The notes under the pieces are model-generated. The model saw only the letters and a program-made list of their open reading frames with translations, did not search any database and was not told the DNA's origin. A stretch of 64,000 nt of DNA from Ancistrus triradiatus (Eukaryota > Chordata > Actinopteri > Siluriformes > Loricariidae): the NCBI GenBank assembly GCA_025084515.1, contig JAJAGP010000936.1:186001-250000 (forward strand), read 5' to 3'. The translations under genes and the position numbers were made by a program. Below, in pieces: positions 42,701 through 57,700 of this stretch. Positions within the stretch are counted from its first letter, which is position 1. The number at the start of each line of letters is the position of its first letter.

Positions 42701-45700
42701 TAAGGAAGAATAACAAGAGGAAGAGAATTCTTTGGGACAAGGAACACAAGGAATGGACATTAGACAAGTGGAAATCTGTTCTTTGGCCTGACAAGTCTAA
42801 ATTTGAGATTTTTGGTTCCAAACACCATGTCTTTGTAAGACGCAGAAAAGGTGAGCGGATGGTTCCTACATGTGTAGTTCCCACCATGAAGTATGAAGGA
42901 GGAAGTGTGATGGTATGGGGGTGCTTTGCTGATGACACTGTTGGTGATTTATCCAAAATCCAAAGCACACTTAACCAGCATGGCAACACAGCATTCTGCA
43001 GGAACATGCCATCCCATCTGGTTTGCGATTAGGGGGACCATCATTTGTTATTCAGCAAAACAATGACCCCAAACACAACTCCAGGCTATGTAAAGGCTAT
43101 CTGACCAATAAAGAGGGTTGATGGACTGTTGCCTCAGATGACCTGGTCTCCCCAAATCACCTGATGTAAACCCAACTGAGATGGTTTGGGATGAGTTAGA
43201 CTGCAGAGTGAAGGCAAAGCAGCCAACCAGTGCTCAGCACCTCTGGGAACTCTGTGTAAGTACCCGGAGTAAACCCACCCAGACACGAGAAGGACATGCA
43301 GACCACACAGAAAGGACCCAGGAGAGAATTCATGCGTAATAAATACACACAGTCAATCCCCGCTATCTGAACTCCCTTGATCTGAATTTCTGCTATAGTG
43401 TAAGAGGTATTTCAGTTCAACAACCTGCATTCCAAACCACTAACCCACCATTATAAACAGAGATTAGAACAATAATAGGTCCCTGTATTACACTGCCATC
43501 ACCAAATGTAGGCAGGGATTTCAGTACACTTGAAACCGGTTTTCCACCATGGGAAATAATGAAAATAAAGTCTCCCATTATCAGAATATTCATTACCAAA
43601 ATGATTTCCATAATAAGTTGCATTCAGATAATAGGGAATTAATTGGATTGATATAAATAATAAAACAAACTAGTAATTAAACTGAAATGTTACAACTGAC
43701 AGGCATACACTAATGCTTAGCTCCAAACATGCTTTCTTTAGTACTGCACAGGAAAGCAACTGCGCTTACAAGCCCTCTCAGGGCATTTCAATTTGCCAGT
43801 GAAATTGAAGCAAGACCACTAACATTAATGCAAATCACAGATTATTTTCACTTCAGGGAAAAAAAATAAAAATAAAAATAGTGTGCACCATCACATGCAT
43901 GTCACATGCAGCTGCTTCACCCAAAGGCACTGTGAAATCTACCTAGCTCATCTACATGCTAGCTGAAACACCATTACTCAAACTCACACCCTGAATACAT
44001 GTTTTAAAAAATACCAGATGAGTGTATCAGTTGACAATCACACAGTCCCAGCTGTTGTCCACACTCACACAGTAAGTTAGAGCGAGTAACCGGAGAGCTT
44101 CACCTTGAAATCTGGCTTAAAAATTGCACACATGGAAGCAAACGTTAGAATGCTTGCTGCCAGTAGCTAGGCCTGTATGGCGGTCACTAACTGGCCAATA
44201 TTGTTCGATTACACTTGTGTCATTAGTTTAAAAGAATGCTATGAGAGCAGTGTGTAAATAGAAACAATTCTAAGATGGGACTGCACAAATATTAAGCCGT
44301 AGTGGCCTGTTTGCCAGACATGGACATTTATGGATGCTTGAAGTCGTGCTGCAATATCTTGTCAGCTCAAAGAAACCAGACACCATCCACGCAGAGGGCT
44401 TATATTGCATGGGCTCACTAACATGTTAGCACAGAAACTATACTAGGCACTTTAAGGCTGATATATCTGACACCTAATCTGTCACATTTCACCAGAAAAC
44501 CACAAGGGTTTAAAGCAGGGACTGTATTTAGTTCACAACAAATGTTTATATGTATTAAGACAAAAACGGAAGTGAAAGGTTTACAAAATACTGACTGAAC
44601 AATGAAAATGTGTTTTATACTAAAGTGGAAAAGATGGAGTTAAAAAAAAAAAAAAAAACCTTCACAGATTTTTCAAAGCATAGATGTAGCAGTACGTACA
44701 GGCATAAAAACTAGAGATGCACCGATTCAGTTTTCCGATTTTTTAAGCATATATAAACAGCCAAATCCGAATGTATTATGAATGACAGCATACAGAAATT
44801 TTGTTCAACTTTTCTTTTAACGGAAATTTCTTCACTCCTAAACAAAGATAGAAGCAGCTGTTTGCTTGTGTCTGGATCTGCACTCTCAGCAGGGCTAGCT
44901 TTGGCTTTGTCAAATTCCACATCTACAGTGAGGAGCTGCTGGTTTCAACGTCTCACTGTTGTTCTGAGTATTTTTGGAGTTGTTCCTCCACAGCTTCCTT
45001 ACATCATGCATACTGCAAACAGCACTCACTCACTGAAGAACTAGAACCCTGAAGGCATGCCTGTGACCAAAACAACACTAAATCACTGCTCCCTCACTAG
45101 TACTGAGCTTTATAAGAAGAGACTATTTAGTGTACCAAGTAGCATTGGAGCACAACGGAAATCTAACACTTCGTTGACATCAGCATGTGTCAGCACCGAT
45201 CTGTCTCATAAATAACAAACTGTTTTTAAAGCAGAATTATACTGTGAATTAATGTCAGTAAAAGCAGTGTGTCTTTCATGTGTGGCTGTGTTTGTGTTGC
45301 TGTCGCGCGGTGTGCGTGGAGCTAAATATGACCTGCACATAGTGCTGCACTGATACCAAGACTGTATTGATATAGAATCAGATACTGCCTGCACAAATTT
45401 CCCACAATACAGCGCCAAAACAAAAGCAATAATAGAGAACTGATTGAATTCACATGAGGATCAAGAGTACATTGGGTTGCCATGGTTTGCTTCTCCACAA
45501 ACATTTGGAGTTGAGATGCATGTCTGATGACACTTAAGTGTGAATGACAGACCCACTGTGAGCTACAGATTTTCATGGACCATGTAACGCAGAGGCTATT
45601 GCAGCAGCTTTAAAGTAAATTCTAACAAAGCAATATTCGGAAACAAGGCCAGCCATGGAGTAAAACAGATGAAAAAACTTTTGATGGATGCAGTAAACTG

Positions 45701-48700
45701 AAGCTTTTAACAGTCTGGCTGCAGACATGCACTCTCAGCCCCACATGCACTGCCAGACAAGAAGAAGAATTTTGGAATTTATCCTTCTTTACCTTTAATA
45801 ATGCTTTTAGTATCTTCTTTACTGCATTTTATATTGATCTCTATAGTATTCCTTCCTGCCGATTTCCTACAGCGATTCAGTAATGATCTACCAAGCCTTG
45901 ACCTCTGACGTATTTCCGGGTTTTATCTACGAAACGAGCACAGAACTGAAACGCGCTGCTGCGGCCGAAGCGTGCAGTTTTTGTTTTCACTCGATTTAAA
46001 GTGATTTTGTGCTCTCGTATTAAAGATCATGATCTCACTCCATACAGACCCCTCTCGAAGCTTTAGCACAGCTGAGAAAGTCTTTGTATTCAGTTGCAAC
46101 TTAAGTGGAGATCAGTATTCATGAACCAAATTGTATAGGATTTCTATTAATCAAAATATTATTCATTTGACAGCCAGTCAGTCATTATTATTTAAGGCAT
46201 TAAGGCTCATTACTTATGAAGTGTAAACTTTTCCTGTATTAATTAAGCTAGTTCTAGATCTATACAGGCTAATGGGGGTTCATTACCACCAGGGACAGAT
46301 CCATTTGATTTTTCGTTCTTCATATCAATCAAATCAATACCTTTACATCTTATCCCCACATCTTTCTGGTCAGGGTCACAGGGGTTTTTATGCCTATCCC
46401 CAGAGAACACAGGGCACAATCGTAAGCATCAATGCTGTAGACAACAACAAGAAATGAACACCGAGTCATACAGCTTGCAAATCTACATGTAGTACTCTAG
46501 AACATGTTGTGACTTGAACAAAGTGCACAGACAGGTAAGCTTGTTTGTGAAAAGCTCGTTCTTCCCTAGAAGTAAAGCTACAGGAGTTGACAGTTAGGCT
46601 ACTGCTTACCAGTGGTGTTAGAAATTCTACAGATGACTTTTATGCGTTTGCTCTGTTAAAACAGATACTGAAGAAATATGGACTTGATACTGAAGAAAAA
46701 TGACCAAAGATGACTTCAGTTTCACATCAACTGATTTATTCCTCCATTTCGACAAACTGAGTAATCAGTTTCTGTGCAACCTTACTATTTAATATGTTAT
46801 TTTGCCATTTTTACTGTGTAACAGTGGGTGCTCTATTAGTAACTGTCAGGTTGTAACCATCATGGAACAAGTAATCAGTTCACATGTTCTGTAGCTGACT
46901 AATGTTTCTTTTACAATACAAGCATATTTAGGCTAAAGATTCTGTTGGTCATTTCAAAAGCCCAACTCAAACTGAGGCCGTCAGGAAAACCCCATAACTT
47001 CTTCCACTTCCTGAATAAGCATAATCTTCAGAGTAAGTATAATCAATAGCATAACTTGAAAATATTACATAACATTTTAGTGCTGCAAGGTATTCTTAGT
47101 TTAGATGAGATTCAGGTTGCAGAAGTGCATTAGCCTGGAGCTAACTTGTTGAGAAGGGAACATGACAGTTTAGCTCTCACACAAGTCTAAGTTTCTGTTG
47201 CTCTTTCTAAGGAAAACTGTCCAATCTAAAATGTCACAGCTAAATGACAATACTGAAAAACTGCTTAAGGCAGATTTCACACCTGTTATTCTGACAGTCT
47301 GAGTGTGAGCAAATGTAACACTTTTGCCCATTTTCTATCTGGTACAGTTTGGATTCACTTTGTATACATTTTAAACATAAGCAGACCACAGAAAAATATC
47401 TGCAATGGATCAAGGCTGGAAACGTGCTCATGAAAGCCTTTCATTATGTGATCTAGGGCTGCAACTAACGATTATTTTAATATGATGAATCTGATTTTAT
47501 TTTATTTTTTACTTTCCATGTCTTTATTCAGAAATAGAACATTGAATAAAAGAGCAAATAAGTGCTTACAATAAATAATAACAAATTAAATTAATTAATA
47601 AATTAAAATAACAAATTAAATAATAAAGAAAAATAAGTGCATCTCTGATGCAAACACTACATACAAACTCATTCACTCCCTTTCTTTAGGAACTTTGCAT
47701 TGCAATCCAAAAATGTTATCATGTCAACATGCTGCAGGCTAAAGCTGGCTCTCTTTTTAGAGACTATGGCCCTGTCCACACGGACACGTTTTTTTGTTTT
47801 TTTAAACGTAGCTTTTTCTATGCATTTTGACCGTTCGTCCACTCGGAAAACGGCGTTTTAGGTCACTGAAAAACGGACTTTTTTTTGCAAAAACTTCTTC
47901 CAGGGTGAAGATTTTCAGAAATCTTTTCAGAAAACTTCTTGCTTGTAACATGACTTTGTGCGCCGTTATCTCCTTTGTGTACATGAGGCGATTTTTTGCA
48001 ATAGCGGACGTAGCCAAATAGTGCCAGCTGTAACACTGCTGACCGAACTTGTTACAAATGTACAAATAAATTTACAATTATTACTTTTTCATTACACTAA
48101 GAGAACAGGGGCGTCAGAATGCGCTACGGAGGTCACTACTATATCCATCACACCCACGAAGCAGTTCCCGCCCCCAGCGTCGCCGGTTTTGGACGAGACC
48201 CGGGTGGACCTCTCGTTGGTGGGACAGCTTTCAAAACGAAGTGGTTGTTGAAGAACAATGGCGAGAAAATGTTCGTATGCATAGGACATCGCTGTTGTCG
48301 TTGAGTGAGCTGCTTCGCCGGCAGATAGGACTGCTGGTTTGGCACTGCTCTTGACAGCGACTGTGTGCGTTTTCGCGTTTTCATGTGGACAAAGTTTTTT
48401 GTTTAAACAGTGCTTGTGTGAACACGATGTTTTTTATAAACGAATTTGAAAACCCCCGTTTTAGAAAATACCCGTGTACGTGTGGACATAGCCTTAACGC
48501 TAACTTCTTTTGAAGATTCCGCGTCCGCGCCGGCTCCGCCTCGCTCCGTTCAATCGCTCGTGTTTTTTTCCCCAGCGCTGACCACAAGTGCCGCAATTAA
48601 CGCAAGCGGATATGATAAGGTGGGGGACACATAAATCATGCGACACGACGAATCGATAATGAAATTCGTTGTCAATGCTTTTAATAATCAATCATTAACG

Positions 48701-51700
48701 ATTTTATCGATTCGTTGTTGCAGCCCTAATGTGATCACAAATATGGTGTCATGGAAGCAACCTGGAAGAGAACTCAAACATCGAGCAAGTACCAAACAAA
48801 CATGCAGTGCCAGTCATGTAGACACAATGTGGCTTTAGAAAAGATGACACACAACAAGAAGTCAGATAAACTCTGCGGAAAAGATTTCAGCAACCAACAG
48901 TAATGGTGCCAATCTCTTTCAACACTTGAAGCATAATTACACTGACTCTACTGAATATGAGCACAAAGAAAGAAAGGCTGACTAGTGCCCAGCAACAAGT
49001 GCCTCCACAAAGCAGCTATCAATAACACAAGCATTTACAAAAGCTGCACAATATGAAAAGGATTCAAGACGACGGAAAGAAACAACAGACATCATTTCCT
49101 ACTGTAATCTGAAGAATAGGGCTCCCATAGCTATGCTGGAGCTTAGTGGGTTAGAACACCTCGTTAAAATTGAACATGGCAATATTTTAAATATTTGCTT
49201 ACAAGTTATTTTCTACTTTTCACACAGCATTATGTAAAATGTCCTGTGTCTGCAGTAAATGCAAGTTATTCATTTTCTACTTTTCAGGTAACTTGCTTTT
49301 TTCATTAAAACTAACGTGACCTTTTTCATAAGACATTTTCATTGCAAGTGATGTATGTGACGATTTCAATTGGTCGATATATTCAATAAATTCTTTAATA
49401 GTTGAACATACATACAGGTCAAACCTCTCAGTGAACACCGGTGACCAAAAAACACCCCCAAAACAAACGAATCATTCACTAATCATAATCGAGGTAAAAT
49501 GTTCAATTAATTGTGATACTGATCTGAGGTCATATCGCCCAGCACTAATAGGAGTAGGCACATAAGAAGTTTGACAGTGTGTTAAACAAGAACTGAAGGT
49601 GATCAATTACCAGTAGTCTATTTGATGTGACAGATGTCGATGTCCTGTGACAGGGTTTATTCTCTGGGGTTGTCTGCATTAGTGGGTTCCGGAAGGCCAA
49701 TCACAAAGCAAAGATCACTGAAATATTTCCTGTTGGTGTTTGCTCTGTTCAGAGCTATAGATGCACCAGCAGACTTGGGGACTCAATCTATCCCTGTCTC
49801 ATGATGACACATTACATTTACTGGGTTTAATTAACATGGTAATTGTGCTCTGCACACCTATTTGGGACCAGTCAAGGTCATCTAACAGACTCTAAAAAAC
49901 TGTGAAACCAATCATGTACTAGATATAGGGTTTCATCGTTCATAAATCTTAAAGCTTAGATCATGTAGGCAGAAATAAGTGATCTACTGGATTTGAATAT
50001 TTTAGATCAAAGATGACTGTTTATAGATAGAACAGATATTCGCTGGCATTATATTGCTGCTGATATGTATTAGCTCTCTACATCATAGGGGGTGTGATAA
50101 CGCATCATCTACGATAATATCTTAATTGTTGTTTTAACAATGTGTCAGCTGACATTATTGAGTACGTCACTCACTTTGCAAAAAAAAAATAAAAAAAAAT
50201 AAAAAATAAAAAAAAAAGGGTCAAAAGCGCACCTCAAGTTCACATATTCACTGTGTTACGTAGCCAGGTAGGACAGACTTCGTTGCACAGAGCCTAAACT
50301 CAAGCTAGCGTTTCATCTAAAAGTACATGACTGACATTGAAAAAGATTGGAAAAAAAAAAACTGTGCCAGGAGACAAATACAGACACCACCCTCCTCACG
50401 GTCTATGCTGTAAAATTTAATTGCTAGACGCAACTCATCCTCACTCGCGTGGAGGTAGTATGGCTTTGAAATGACTGATGTTAGATGACAAAACTGGAAA
50501 CTATGGCAGAAATCAGTTGCCATTAAAGACAGCTCGACAACTACATGCCCTGACTATGAAAATAGTCAGCCACTGATTGTGCAAGTTCTCCTACTTTGAG
50601 AGATGATTTTCAGAGGTCTGAAATTTACATCATAGGTACACATCATGGAAAATAAGTATTTGGTCAATAACAAAAGTTCAACTCAATACTTTGTAACATA
50701 ACCTTTGTCGGCAATGACAGAGGTCAAACGTTTCCTGTAAGTCTTCACCAGGTTTGCACACACTGTAGCTGCTTTTTTGACCCATTCCTCCATGCAGATC
50801 TCCTCTAGAGCAGTGAGGTTTTGGGGCAACATGGACTTTCAACTCCCTACACACATTTTCTATGGGGTTGAAGTCTGGAGACTGGCTAGGCCACTTCAGG
50901 ACCTTGAAATGCTTTTTACGGAACCACTCCATTGCCTGAATGGTGTGTTTGGGATCATTGTCATGCTGGAAAACCCAGCCACGTTCCAACTTCAATGCTC
51001 TCACTGATGGAAGGAGGTTTTGGCTTAAAATCTCACGATACATGGCCCCGTTCATTCTTCCCTTAACATGGATCAATCGTCCTGTCCCCTGTGCAGACAA
51101 ACAGCACCAAAGCATGATCTTTCCACCCCCATGCTTCACAGTAGGTATGGTGTTCTTGGGACGCGACTCAGCATCCTTTTTCCTCCAGTTGAGTTTTTAC
51201 CAAAAANNNNNNNNNNNNNNNNNNNNNNNNNNNNNNNNNNNNNNNNNNNNNNNNNNNNNNNNNNNNNNNNNNNNNNNNNNNNNNNNNNNNNNNNNNNNNN
51301 NNNNNNAAGACATTATCTTAAGAATAGGATTAGCTAAAAATCGGTTTTCCTGATGACTCAGCGTCATCGCCACTTCCTCCCTCTAAACGTGCTGCGTAAA
51401 GCCAAACTTCAAAGACGTGCTTAATGCTTTGGTGTTGAGATTTTCTGTGGTAAGCAAATACGCCAACAGATGCTAATGACGTTTACAGGCATGAATAGTT
51501 GAAGGACGGCTGCAGTTGGTCATCCTGCTGCAGTGAGCATATTCAGTGAAGAGACCTTGCATGGAAAGGGCATGTGGTTCAATAATGTACGCAAAGATAA
51601 TGGAAAACTTGAGCAAACCATACCTGCTTGAATGACTAGTCAATATTCCAGATAAACATTCCTGTTTATGCCTTACAACAAGTGCTTCAAATTATCAAGG

Positions 51701-54700
51701 ACTAAAGTATGAAAGCAAAAGAATCTATGAAGTGCCAAAACTAAACATTTAAGTAACGAGGCATAAGTGTTCCAGCCACTCTTTAAACAGCACAAGGAGG
51801 TCTAAGACCAAGTGATCGTTACATCCAAATACAACACACAAAAGAGAAACAGAGAAATGAAAACACATCCACCACAGAAAAAGATATCCTGCATTGCATC
51901 AAAAAAAAGTCAAAAGAAGGTATGAATGTATATAAGGTATATTCTCAGTATGTGAAAGCTGCATAGCTGTAAAAGATTTGGACACAAATATAAATTCATT
52001 TCATTTGAGCTCACTGAATTTTTAAAGACAAAATATAAACAGACAGGAAAAAGTATCAGCATGAGCAACAATATCCAGGAGAGCAGGAGCTGCTCTGGAC
52101 TATGTACAAAGCAAAGTGGCTTGAGGACAAACACGGAACAGACAAGCAATGACGTAGCCAACCCTGAAAAGTAGGACAGGGCTCGATCTAGAGTAAAACA
52201 AAAATGGTCAGGCACTGGTCAAATGATAAAGCAAGGGAGCCCTGTCTTCCCCAAACCAACACTTCTGAACAAACCATAAGCCACAGGGTTTTAATATATA
52301 CTCATCCAACACAATCCTTCCCCTCAGACAGAGCATCACTAGGGAGACCACAGCAAAATGCAATTTACAACCCGAGTATTCTGGAAGTACAATGTCTGCA
52401 ACATGGTAGTTAACAGTCCAAGCAACCGCATCTGTTGACATACTAATTAAGTTGAATTACTAGCACCATGGGTGAAGAAGGTTTTTTCTTTTAAAAGGGA
52501 ATGTTATACTCAAAAGTTCTTCAAATTACAATTTTTTGTATTGCTTTCTAAACCTTAGTACTTTGGTATTCTTAACAGATCGTCCATAATGTAAGTTTCA
52601 CTAGGGGATAAATGGTGAGACAGATCCAACTGTCTTTTCTAGTTTTAGTCTTCCTTCCTCTGTCTAAAATGCCAAATATTAGTAATTTCCCTTTTCTTCA
52701 TTACTTTAGTGTTGCCTGGTGAAAAACAACACATTTCAAATGTCATTTTTAAATGTGTAAGTCAATGAAAACAATTAAAACATTTTTTCTTAAACACATT
52801 TAATGAAAGGAAAAATGCCAAGACATTTATAATAGCCACTTTTACCCAAATGTACCAAGTATGCCAACAATTCTGGCTTTAACTGTACTTCACAGACTCT
52901 TTTAAAACATCCTATGAAGGTTCTTCAATGGTTAAGTTTGGCTATACAAGATGCAATCAGATGAAACAGTCTTATTCTCATTCTAGCAATAAAAGCATGC
53001 AGGGAGTTGAGCTGTTCTTGTGTTTAAGGATCGGTATCACATAGATCAGTATCAGGTATTGGCCAAAGCTCACTTTTAAAACTTGTACTAGGGTTGGGTG
53101 ATGAGTGATATGATGACTTTAGATTGTGAGCCATTTTCAGTCTGAATCAACAGAAATATCACAAGAAACATCATACTAAACACTTATTTGTAACCATAAA
53201 TTACTTTTATATATTTGATCATTTATTACATGGAACCCCATGGTGTTTAACATCCAGATGCTTTACCAGATGTTTACCTTGAAAGATATATAAAAAAAAA
53301 ATAGAGCCAAGTGAACAAGTCCTTAGAATTCGTCCATTTGGCTGATTACAGGCAGTAGTTGGTGACTGAAAAAAATCATAAATAGTTATATGGAACTGGA
53401 TTAGATTTCACACACCACACACAGTGCAAACAATAGTTATTTGCAAAGTCAAGACAAGACTGTGAACAGACAGCCAACCTGTTCGACGCTTTGAAGAGGA
53501 AGGCCCCCGAATCATACTTCTTAAGCAAACTTTTAGTTTGCCTAAGAACTTTCTACTAGCCGGAGTGCTCTCTATTGTTACAATTGTTTTATGGAGCATT
53601 ATTATTATTAGTTAAGAAATTACCTTGGTTGCGGTGTCCCCAAACAAATCAGGCTTAAAAACCAACATAAAATATAACCATGACAAAATCATGGATCCAG
53701 GTCCAGTCTAAATCATGATATATTTGATAGACTATTCCTCTCTAACTGATGCTGTAACAAAGCAGAAAAGCGGATTGGAAAAGTCTCTATAGCCAAGCCT
53801 ACTAAAGCAGGTTTACTTTTAATTTTAAAGCTACACTTTTCCTTTTATGTCATTCTTCCTGTTTTAATTGCTGTATCTTGGTCCTTCTACTTTGGATATG
53901 AATGCTGGCTCCCTCTCATCCCCCACAAACACACAAAGCCACAGTGACAGAAGTCATCATGACCTTGGCTTCTAGAACACCATGCAATTTAATGGTGAAA
54001 CAGTGATTCCACTCCATCGTTCTTGTCCTGGTCGATGTGAAACAGTATAACAGTGCACTCAACTACCACTCAGAAACTCAAAACTTACAACCTCAAAATA
54101 GTAAATATCAAATTTTTTAAAAATAAAAACAAAAAAAGAGAGAGAGGATAGAAGGATAACCATAGACAAAGAAAAACAAGATGTAACGGAACGAGACTGC
54201 CAATACAAGGCGGGACGTGAAGACGGCGGGCAGAGAAGAGCCCGGAGACCGAAAGAAATGAAAGGATGAAGCAAAGAATGCGGAAGTAATAAGACTAAAA
54301 GTGCGTAAATATCAAATTTTAAAAATAAAAACAAAAACTCGAAATTCCCCTCAACTGTCAATTCCTACTCGGAAAGTCGGAGTGGTTTACCTAACCACGA
54401 GTTTAGTAAATGAAACTATATCAACACTGTTCACAATCACCATTAACAAAGAACAATTTATCTGCTTTTAAATAAGATTTCTAAAGTTTTTGCTTCAGTT
54501 TATCAGTGGACTAGAATCACTCTGCACGTTTTAGTGCTCGGACAGTGCAAAACAGTCTTTGTATTGGAAGCATCTACGTTACACCAAGGTCACTAATGAC
54601 TCCAAGGACAGGACCAGACAGATAAAACCCCAAATATCCATATTTGGCCAAATACTTTGTAACCATATAAGCCCAGTCATCTTCTTCAGTGTTTTCCTCT

Positions 54701-57700
54701 TTAACCACCAGAACAGCAAAAAATAAATAAATAAATAAAACGAACTACGAGATGCTAGTGAGCACTAACAAGCTGGAGAAGCAGCATTGGGCTTAATGAC
54801 TATTTTTATGTTGAGCACTCCAAGCATAAACATAGGATACATTTGCCTAAACATGTCAGACTAGACTACACAGACCTTCACACCCATCTCCACCACACAG
54901 AAATGCTCCCGATTACCCCTTTCATTTTCTGTTCCTGTCAAGCATCACATTGTCTGGTATTTCACATCACAGCTCCAGAGATCCCCTTTCCGTTCCCAAC
55001 CTCAGGTTCCACTTGTGTGGAAATTGCATGTTCTACCCATGTCAGTGAGGGCATTTTCACTTTCCAAAAAAAAAAAAATGCCAAGGCAGGCTAACTGGTC
55101 TCTCTAAATGCTCAAGTGGGAGTGTTTGACAAGTGCAGATGTAACCTTGCTCCTGTCATGTGTATAGTTAGCGATGCTGACATGAGCAAAATAAATAAAA
55201 TGTTTTGTCCTTGTCAGAAATCAGCCATAATTCCTCTACCTTATCACCTGTGTTTGCATGTACTCACTAACTTCAGGTGAATTTTCTGAATTGTTGATTA
55301 TGTAACAAATAGCCCCAAAGCAATGCTGAAAGGAAATGTGCTCCACCTCTTACTTAAAGTGAATCTGGATTTTCCCACACGTCAAACAACGCCTTCACAT
55401 CTTGTAGTTCCTTATGAACAGAATCTTTCAGAGTTGACCTTGAACAAAAACTGAAAACCAAGCAACAGCATTTACAGTTTAAAAAAAATTTATAATGACA
55501 AAGTGGATTAATGTATTATATTTATTATATATTCTCACCCTAACTTCATGTACATTTATCATGACTGATTTAATCCTAGAGACCAAATGTAGCTGCATTA
55601 TTTGAATACTCTAAAAATGGAAGTGGAATTTTTTTTTTATAATCCCACAAAAATGTGCAAATGTGTTTCTCTACCCATGCAGAACATAGTACAAGTAACA
55701 ATTCTTCCAGCATCATAATCATGTGGGCACTGCACATCCTCAGTTTCCTGTCGATTATTTGATTCTGTCAGGTGGACTGAGTGTATCTAATGGCAACAGC
55801 TAAAATTCTTACCTCGCTCTCTCACTTCTGAATACTGTTGCCATGGAAACCCTGGTGGAATGATGTGCAGTCCTATGACATGATCTAAAGAATTAAGCTT
55901 TGTCATTTCACTAAATCACATGAGCATGGAGATCAGCACTATGTTTGTACTTCACTGGCATTGCCCTAGGATATTCAAGTTTCTTTAATCCCTGACACAA
56001 CCAACCCTTGACCTGATTCTGCATGTTGAGCTTGAGTCAGATGTATGCTGGTCATCCAGACCTCTGGAAAGTCATCGGTCAGTACTGAATGAAGGAACTG
56101 TAGATTTACTAAATGGTCTCTTCACTTAGATAACGTTCATATATTTGAAGTATGTTAAATAATGACAATACAGAAAGAACTCAGGATCATAAACTGAACA
56201 GTGAGCCAAGAGTATTATTACACTCTCTCTGCAAGCAGGTTCTGAACTGAACCCACACAGACTGTTATAAACATTCTGAGCTTGCAGTCAGACAGAAGAG
56301 AGGCCTACGCTCTGAGTGAGTACACTTGTGCCAGAACAGCACTCTGTGCTGCCCATAACTACAGGCTTTGTGTTTCTGCCCGAGCTTGCATTTCTTGCTG
56401 GTTGCACTGGCTTTTCAGTGTTAGGACTGCAAGGCAGATCAGTTCACTGAACTGAATTAATCCTAGCAGATACGAGAAACGCATTGCATTCTGGTACAGA
56501 GACGCATAGGCCGTTCAGAGCTCAAAGAATGTCTGCTCATGTTAGAGAGGCGTTAGTGAGCATGAATTGTGAGTCCATGATGCATGCTTGTTCTGTCAGC
56601 ACAAAGCGTACCTTTGAATAGATAAGATTTCGGTTTATGCCAGCCTTCTACTCAAAACATCAGATAAAATTCTTGTGTACAACACTAACATAAAAAAACG
56701 AATTAACACTAAATGAGTTTTACAGAACTGTAAAATGTGCTTTTTAGAGGCAAAAACTGGTACAATGTAGTTCATTCATTTATTTCTGTATCCGCATAAT
56801 CCAATTCAAAGTCGTGGGTTGGCCGACAATCCACAAGCACAAGGTGGGAAACAACCCTGGACCAGATGACAGATCATCCCAGGGCACTTGCACACCAACT
56901 GGTATGTGTTGAAGACTGACATGTAGGAGTAACTGCAGCAAACATGCAAACCCCACACAGACAGGGGACCGACTCGAACGCGTCTCTGGAGCTGTGACAC
57001 GATAGCCCAAACCACTGCTCCAACTTGCCATCTGGTATAATGTAGTGATGCACAAAAAAAACCCCTCGGCTGAAACTGAAATTTTGAACACACTGAGCCA
57101 GAAACAGAAAGGTTGGTTTGTTTCAGTTTTTAGTGTGTGTATTTTTTGACGACACACATTTAAACCAATAATGATATTATGAGTAACTCATTACTATAGA
57201 TCACTTGACTAATGTCCCTGGCCAACATTTTCATTGGCAAACTGTTGCTGCTCAAGGAGAACGCACCTGTGCGAAACGGCATGGGGCAGCAATTGAAACA
57301 AACAACTATCTTAATTACTATGATTTTTTTTCCATTAAAATTATTTACACACTTAACAGTTACACCTGCCGCTTCCTTTTCCAGTAAAGTGGTACCCAAA
57401 GTTAATTCGTTCCAGAAGGCTTGTCGAGAACCGAAAATGACGATTACCGAGCAATTTTTTGCCTTAAGGAATAACGTAAATTGAATTAAATCATTACAGA
57501 ATCCCAGAAAATCCACACTGTATACAGCATTATAAGCAGATATCCTCACTGAGCAAGGGCTGTTGTGAACCTGAATCACTGTGTACTGAATCGTGAACCA
57601 TGAATCAAGTTTCCGCTGAAATGAGTCGCACGGCTGCACTCATACGAGCCTAAGCAAGTGTGCTTTGTACCAAGCAAACGACGAGAACTGAAGTTTTACT

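Noticed and set aside
54059..54361. 100-codon minus-strand frame rich in Phe and Leu
   Set aside because: Produced by A-rich repeats; no similarity to known membrane proteins and no gene context.
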